A DNA stretch of 50,438 nt from a virus. A program made the position numbers and the translations under genes. Each line of letters starts with the position of its first letter. The first letter of the stretch is position 1. Below are positions 47,478-50,438 of the stretch, piece by piece. The notes under the pieces are model-generated. The model saw only the letters and a program-made list of their open reading frames with translations, did no database searches and had not been told where the DNA came from. The stretch spans positions 1-50,438 of the IMG/VR virus record IMGVR_UViG_3300035698_009105. The stretch is one strand, 5' to 3'.

Positions 47478-47691
47478 TTAAAATTTGTCGTACTCTTATT
47501 TCAACTTCATCAGAATGTCGGTAAGTGTGGATACACCACGTATCGCGTTCTTCCAATGTCATATGATCGGATTTCTGCAAGTCAGTTCCAATTCCACAAT
47601 CAATACACGCCACATTTAGCTGTGTACCGACCTCACCGTCTAAAGCAATATTTTTACTACCACAAAATGGACAAGGTTTTAATATATCCAT
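47452..47691 (-). CDS. Lar-like restriction alleviation / zinc protein
   Basis: 79 residues. LKPCPFCGSKN at 4-14 and CIDCGIG at about 30 are the four cysteines of the Lar family; the ending WNTRV is also typical (WN-x-R). Lar of the Rac prophage relieves type I restriction; in phages such proteins are common but rarely tested. The 3' end overlaps the candidate promoter of the flotillin gene. Confidence 0.65.
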   Translation of the reverse strand: MDILKPCPFCGSKNIALDGEVGTQLNVACIDCGIGTDLQKSDHMTLEERDTWCIHTYRHSDEVEIRVRQILIDIWNTRV

Positions 47692-47694
47692 AAG

Positions 47695-47913
47695 TTAGCC
47701 ATATACTTGTGCAAACGCAAGACCTAATATAACAGTAATAAATACCATTACTAATATGAACCCCGCCCAACTATCGTCTTTGGAAGGGAAGCCACTAGCA
47801 CTGCGTTTATTAACAATACCAATCGCTAATTTATCAACTTCATACTGATTTAGGTAATATGCAATACCAATGCCTGATACTATAAAAAATAATGCAACAT
47901 ATATTCCGAACAT
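47695..47913 (-). CDS. Small membrane protein
   Basis: 72 residues. Two membrane helices, IYVALFFIVSGIGIAYYL at the N-terminus and WAGFILVMVFITVILGLAFA at the C-terminus, joined by a charged loop. Unknown. It lies between the RNA ligase and the Lar-like gene. Confidence 0.55.
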   Translation of the reverse strand: MFGIYVALFFIVSGIGIAYYLNQYEVDKLAIGIVNKRSASGFPSKDDSWAGFILVMVFITVILGLAFAQVYG

Positions 47914-47943
47914 TTTCTTTCCTCTTTAATTAAAATTAATAAT

Positions 47944-48828
47944 CTATGCGCCTAAAAACTTACGAACATAAGCCAAACGGTTTTGTTCTGAAAGTGAGGT
48001 AAAAACTTCAATATCTTTCTGAATACATTCAAGTAATGGATAGTATTCTTCGTCAAGTATTTCTTTTGCATTTTGCTTAAATAATTTTTCAGTATTTGGG
48101 TTACGGGCAACAAATTTTGATGCTAAGTAAAATGGTGATTTGATTTTTGCACCAATTCCATCGTCCGTGTAAAATACAAATCCCTCATGCTTTACATTTT
48201 TGACCTCAGCCAACAGTTCTCCTAATGTAGTCCTGCGAGACTCTACTAGTTCTGCGGCAAAAGCTACAGTGAATTCCATGTTTCGAGACGTAGTAATATT
48301 ACTATCCCACGTTTTTTCACGGTACCCAAGTAAGTACATTCCAAGAGTTTCTGGTACAATGTGTGGATCCTCAGCATGCACACACTCAAATAAGAATGTA
48401 AGTTTAGGATTTTCAGAGCATACTTTCTCATACAATGGCACGTCCATCATTTCTCGCGCATAAGCCACAAATGGTGAATCAGTACTTCCAGTTGTTGACA
48501 CGAGCAATTGACCATCATGCCAGGTAGCAGCGCACATAAATCCATTAACTTTACGGTGTGAAGTGATTACTTTATTTGACTCGAAGACCGGAGATGAGTT
48601 TTCAACTCCATAGTTGTATATTTTTGTGAAAGGTCGCGACACTACGTTAAAATCGGCATCAACAAGTGTACCACGGCATTCTTCTAAATATGCATTCCAT
48701 AATCCCTTATAGAATACTTTTCTTTTATACTTGAGAACAAAAACACCAGGAAATGAAACAGACTCTCGTACTGTTACCAGCCCTGGGTTCTTTTCTATGT
48801 AATTACGCAAATCTTTCTTGTTTACCAT
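47944..48828 (-). CDS. rnlA: T4 Rnl1-like RNA ligase
   Basis: 294 residues (T4 RnlA is 374). KVNGFMCAATW at about 93 is the adenylation motif K-x-x-G; ECRGTLVDADFNVVSRPFTKIYNYG upstream is the Rnl1 signature. LTFLFECVH is motif III-like, KHEGFVFY motif IV and GAKIKSPFYL motif V. The enzyme joins RNA 3'-OH to 5'-phosphate ends and in T4 repairs tRNA cut by host anticodon nucleases together with Pnkp. The kinase partner gene here is 1 kb upstream. Confidence 0.88.
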   Translation of the reverse strand: MVNKKDLRNYIEKNPGLVTVRESVSFPGVFVLKYKRKVFYKGLWNAYLEECRGTLVDADFNVVSRPFTKIYNYGVENSSPVFESNKVITSHRKVNGFMCAATWHDGQLLVSTTGSTDSPFVAYAREMMDVPLYEKVCSENPKLTFLFECVHAEDPHIVPETLGMYLLGYREKTWDSNITTSRNMEFTVAFAAELVESRRTTLGELLAEVKNVKHEGFVFYTDDGIGAKIKSPFYLASKFVARNPNTEKLFKQNAKEILDEEYYPLLECIQKDIEVFTSLSEQNRLAYVRKFLGA

Positions 48829-49145
48829 ATATTATCCCTATGCTTCCCACTTAGCTTATATTCAGCTACTAGTTCATCAAAATTCTTTGTAACATCTAAG
48901 CCTGCTGTACCATTGTCAACTTCATCCATTAGTGTGTTAAAGGATTCATACACTTTAACAACATTTGATGATTCTGTCAATGCATTTGTATTTCTCTTTA
49001 CCCAAGATTTTCTGCTTGTGGCCAAAAGCTTAGATTCAAAATTAAAAAATTTTGTACCGGTAAGTTTATATCCTCTACGAATACCAAACCTACCATTTGA
49101 AAATCTTACTATTTTGGTTGAATTGAATAATCTTCTAATATTCAC
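48822..49145 (-). CDS. Tandem paralogue 1 of a small unknown family
   Basis: 107 residues from a GTG start that overlaps the previous stop (GTGA). Begins NIRRLFNSTKIVRFSNGRFGIRRGY and ends AEYKLSGKHRDNIW. Shares with its two neighbours the 'K-I-V-(R/K)-F-x-(N/D)-x-x-(Y/F)-G-I-(R/K)' N-terminal block and the 'AE(Y/F)-x-LSGK' C-terminal block. It overlaps the start of the RNA ligase gene by 7 bases. Function unknown. Confidence 0.7.
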   Translation of the reverse strand: MNIRRLFNSTKIVRFSNGRFGIRRGYKLTGTKFFNFESKLLATSRKSWVKRNTNALTESSNVVKVYESFNTLMDEVDNGTAGLDVTKNFDELVAEYKLSGKHRDNIW

Positions 49146-49453
49146 TTGTCTTTACCACTTAAATTATATTCTGCCACTTGATGTTTGTACGAACTGGTAA
49201 CATTTTTTCCTTTTCCTAGGCCTTTAGTATTTTCACTTGTTACAAAAATATATTGTGAATGCAAGAGCGTTAAGTTTTCAGTGTTACATGTACCGAATTC
49301 ATTATCTAAAATCCAACGACTTTTTGAATAGTTTTTTGAATCAAAATCATAATACTCTGAAAAAAGCCAATATCCTTTTTTAATACCGTAAGTATTATCA
49401 TTGAATTTTACGATTTTAAAAAACTTAAAGGGATTATTCATAGTGTTTTCCAC
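49142..49453 (-). CDS. Tandem paralogue 2 of a small unknown family
   Basis: 103 residues. MNNPFKFFKIVKFNDNTYGIKKGYWL at the N-terminus and AEYNLSGKDK at the C-terminus match the neighbouring paralogues. Between them lies a variable region (SRWILDNEFGTCNTENLT). ATG preceded by GGAAAA. Function unknown. Confidence 0.7.
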   Translation of the reverse strand: MENTMNNPFKFFKIVKFNDNTYGIKKGYWLFSEYYDFDSKNYSKSRWILDNEFGTCNTENLTLLHSQYIFVTSENTKGLGKGKNVTSSYKHQVAEYNLSGKDK

Positions 49454-49853
49454 TTAATTTAAACTCAGCAGTTTCTAAATCTACGTCTTCTACTATACAC
49501 CCAACACCACAAGCAACTGCGGCTTCGATTCTCGCATTGGTAAGTTTTTCATACGCTAGGTATGGTTTATTTAAAAGTGTATTTTTTACTTCTATTAAAT
49601 TTTTACTCCTACACGTATCATCCTGATTGAATAAGTGGTCTCTTTGATGCCACCAATATTCTCGTCCAGTTATGCTTGCTTTAAGGTCTAAAAATTCGTA
49701 TTCGGTGTGTTGTAGTTTTCTTCTAATGCCATAAGTACTGTCATTAAACTTCACAATCATTTCGGATTCTTGCTTAAGCATGGTGCTTTTATTAACAGAC
49801 ACTAAAGGCATTGCCTTTTTTATTCCAAATACATTTTTTAAAATTTTAAACAT
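49434..49853 (-). CDS. Tandem paralogue 3 of a small unknown family
   Basis: 139 residues from MFKILKNVFGIKKAMPLV (GGAG 7 bases before; an earlier ATG in frame lacks it). The block MIVKFNDSTYGIRRKLQ begins about residue 30, with AEFKLSGKHYE at the end, so it is the longest member with an N-terminal extension. Contains VACGVGCIVEDVDLE near the C-terminus. Overlaps the kinase gene's stop. Confidence 0.7.
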   Translation of the reverse strand: MFKILKNVFGIKKAMPLVSVNKSTMLKQESEMIVKFNDSTYGIRRKLQHTEYEFLDLKASITGREYWWHQRDHLFNQDDTCRSKNLIEVKNTLLNKPYLAYEKLTNARIEAAVACGVGCIVEDVDLETAEFKLSGKHYE

Positions 49854-50241
49854 CAAACATCTCCGAAATATCCCAAACAAACCGATTACGCATTCTCAAA
49901 AGCGCCTCTTCAGGAACAGCGTGTATGTTAGTAAATTCATTCTGTGCAATAATAACAACCGGAACAATATTCAATGCTGCTGCAATATTAAAATAGGGAC
50001 GAAGCTCCTTAATAGTAGTAAATGTATTACTTACTATTACATTGCACCCTTGTTCTAATTGCTGCGCGGTAGTATCCTGACACCATTTATGTGCTGATTT
50101 TAATTTCGAGGCCTGCCAATCATATACCCCTTCTTCGGTCATATGAAACATGTCAGCTTCTATGTGATAACCCCCAAGTTCTTTGGCAATGGTGCTCTTT
50201 CCTGAGCCGGGTAATCCTCTAATTAATGTCAACGTAGTCAT
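49846..50241 (-). CDS. P-loop kinase, polynucleotide-kinase-like
   Basis: 131 residues. LIRGLPGSGKST at 6-17 is a Walker A like that of T4 polynucleotide kinase (GCPGSGKST). IEADMFHM follows, an acidic motif; NVIVSNTFTTIKELRPYF is a substrate-binding helix. Unlike T4 Pnkp it has no 3'-phosphatase domain. Near the RNA ligase, it is the plausible 5'-kinase of a split RNA-repair pair. Alternatives are other small-molecule kinases of the same fold. Confidence 0.75.
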   Translation of the reverse strand: MTTLTLIRGLPGSGKSTIAKELGGYHIEADMFHMTEEGVYDWQASKLKSAHKWCQDTTAQQLEQGCNVIVSNTFTTIKELRPYFNIAAALNIVPVVIIAQNEFTNIHAVPEEALLRMRNRFVWDISEMFDV

Positions 50242-50250
50242 TATAATTCC

Positions 50251-50436
50251 TTATTGCAATCCGCAATTAATTCTATTAGGTGTATTAGGTGTAGACATAC
50301 CAGTCTCTAAAAACAAACGTTTGTTATTTATTTGCCGTTGGGTCGTGGCAGTCATACCGTTCTTAACATAAAAGTCATAACATTTTAAATCATACTTATC
50401 GAACTTCTTAACTATTTCGCTATCTGTCAATTTCAT
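50251..50436 (-). CDS. Small hypothetical protein at the right edge
   Basis: 61 residues: MKLTDSEIVKKFDKYDLKCYDFYVKNGMTATT..., two bases from the window end. It ends 9 bases before the kinase gene start. No family recognised; any ribosome site lies outside the window. Confidence 0.5.
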   Translation of the reverse strand: MKLTDSEIVKKFDKYDLKCYDFYVKNGMTATTQRQINNKRLFLETGMSTPNTPNRINCGLQ

Positions 50437-50438
50437 AA

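Noticed and set aside
1-50438. tRNA genes, CRISPR arrays, insertion sequences, integrase or attachment sites
   Set aside because: No cloverleaf-like conserved T-loop sequence, regular repeat-spacer pattern, transposase motif or long terminal repeat was seen by eye; a covariance scan would settle the tRNA question.

Overview
This window is an AT-rich piece of a large T4-like (myovirus-type) phage genome, almost certainly marine and infecting a Gram-negative bacterium. Diagnostic genes are the replisome of T4-like phages: sliding clamp (gp45-like), family B DNA polymerase (gp43-like), clamp-loader ATPase (gp44-like), ATP-dependent DNA ligase (gp30-like), T4-type RNA ligase and a gp31/GroES-like co-chaperonin. 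They occur with genes often seen in marine T4-like phages: PhoH, ClpP, an A-type Fe-S carrier and a UDP-sugar dehydrogenase-like protein. Nearly everything is on the minus strand, with genes tightly packed and joined by ATGA, GTGA, TTGA or TAATG overlaps. Only two homing endonuclease genes, phoH and one small gene are on the plus strand. No tRNA, CRISPR array or integrase was recognised.

Layout. 1-2.6 kb: a tRNA-guanine-transglycosylase/DpdA-like gene and a QueD-like gene, a likely 7-deazaguanine DNA-modification module, with small basic proteins. 2.6-8.3 kb: clamp, an SDR, and a DNA polymerase broken at its catalytic YGD/TDS motif by a split intein, with a Vsr-like homing endonuclease gene between the halves. 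8.3-12.1 kb: two more homing endonuclease genes and small genes. 12.1-13.9 kb: two exported proteins, one a heme-c plus copper-monooxygenase-like protein. 13.9-18.4 kb: small genes, a CYTH protein, a HAD phosphatase and a virion-like protein. 18.5-24.4 kb: ClpA-type unfoldase, DnaJ, Fe-S carrier, overlapping spanin pair. 24.5-26.8 kb: nuclease-like, HNH and ParB-like genes, two of them sharing a repeated leader element. 27-39 kb: phoH, clamp loader, UDP-sugar dehydrogenase, Smr, co-chaperonin, DnaE-like fragment, ClpP, SufE-like protein and DNA ligase. 39-46 kb: many small genes of unknown function behind sigma70 promoters, plus a CoaB/class II aldolase fusion. 46-50.4 kb: a flotillin-like protein, a Lar-like zinc protein, and an RNA ligase and a P-loop kinase flanking three tandem paralogues.

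Regulation is unusually readable. One promoter class is host sigma70-like (TTGACA/TTGACT, mostly a 16-bp spacer, TATAAT). The other is an 8-bp octamer GATAAATA resembling the T4 late promoter TATAAATA, found in front of at least ten genes, including all three homing endonuclease genes and the exported and virion-like proteins. In six cases the start codon lies only 5-7 bases after the -10 element or octamer, which predicts leaderless mRNAs.

All functional names are inferred by eye from motifs; no database search was run.
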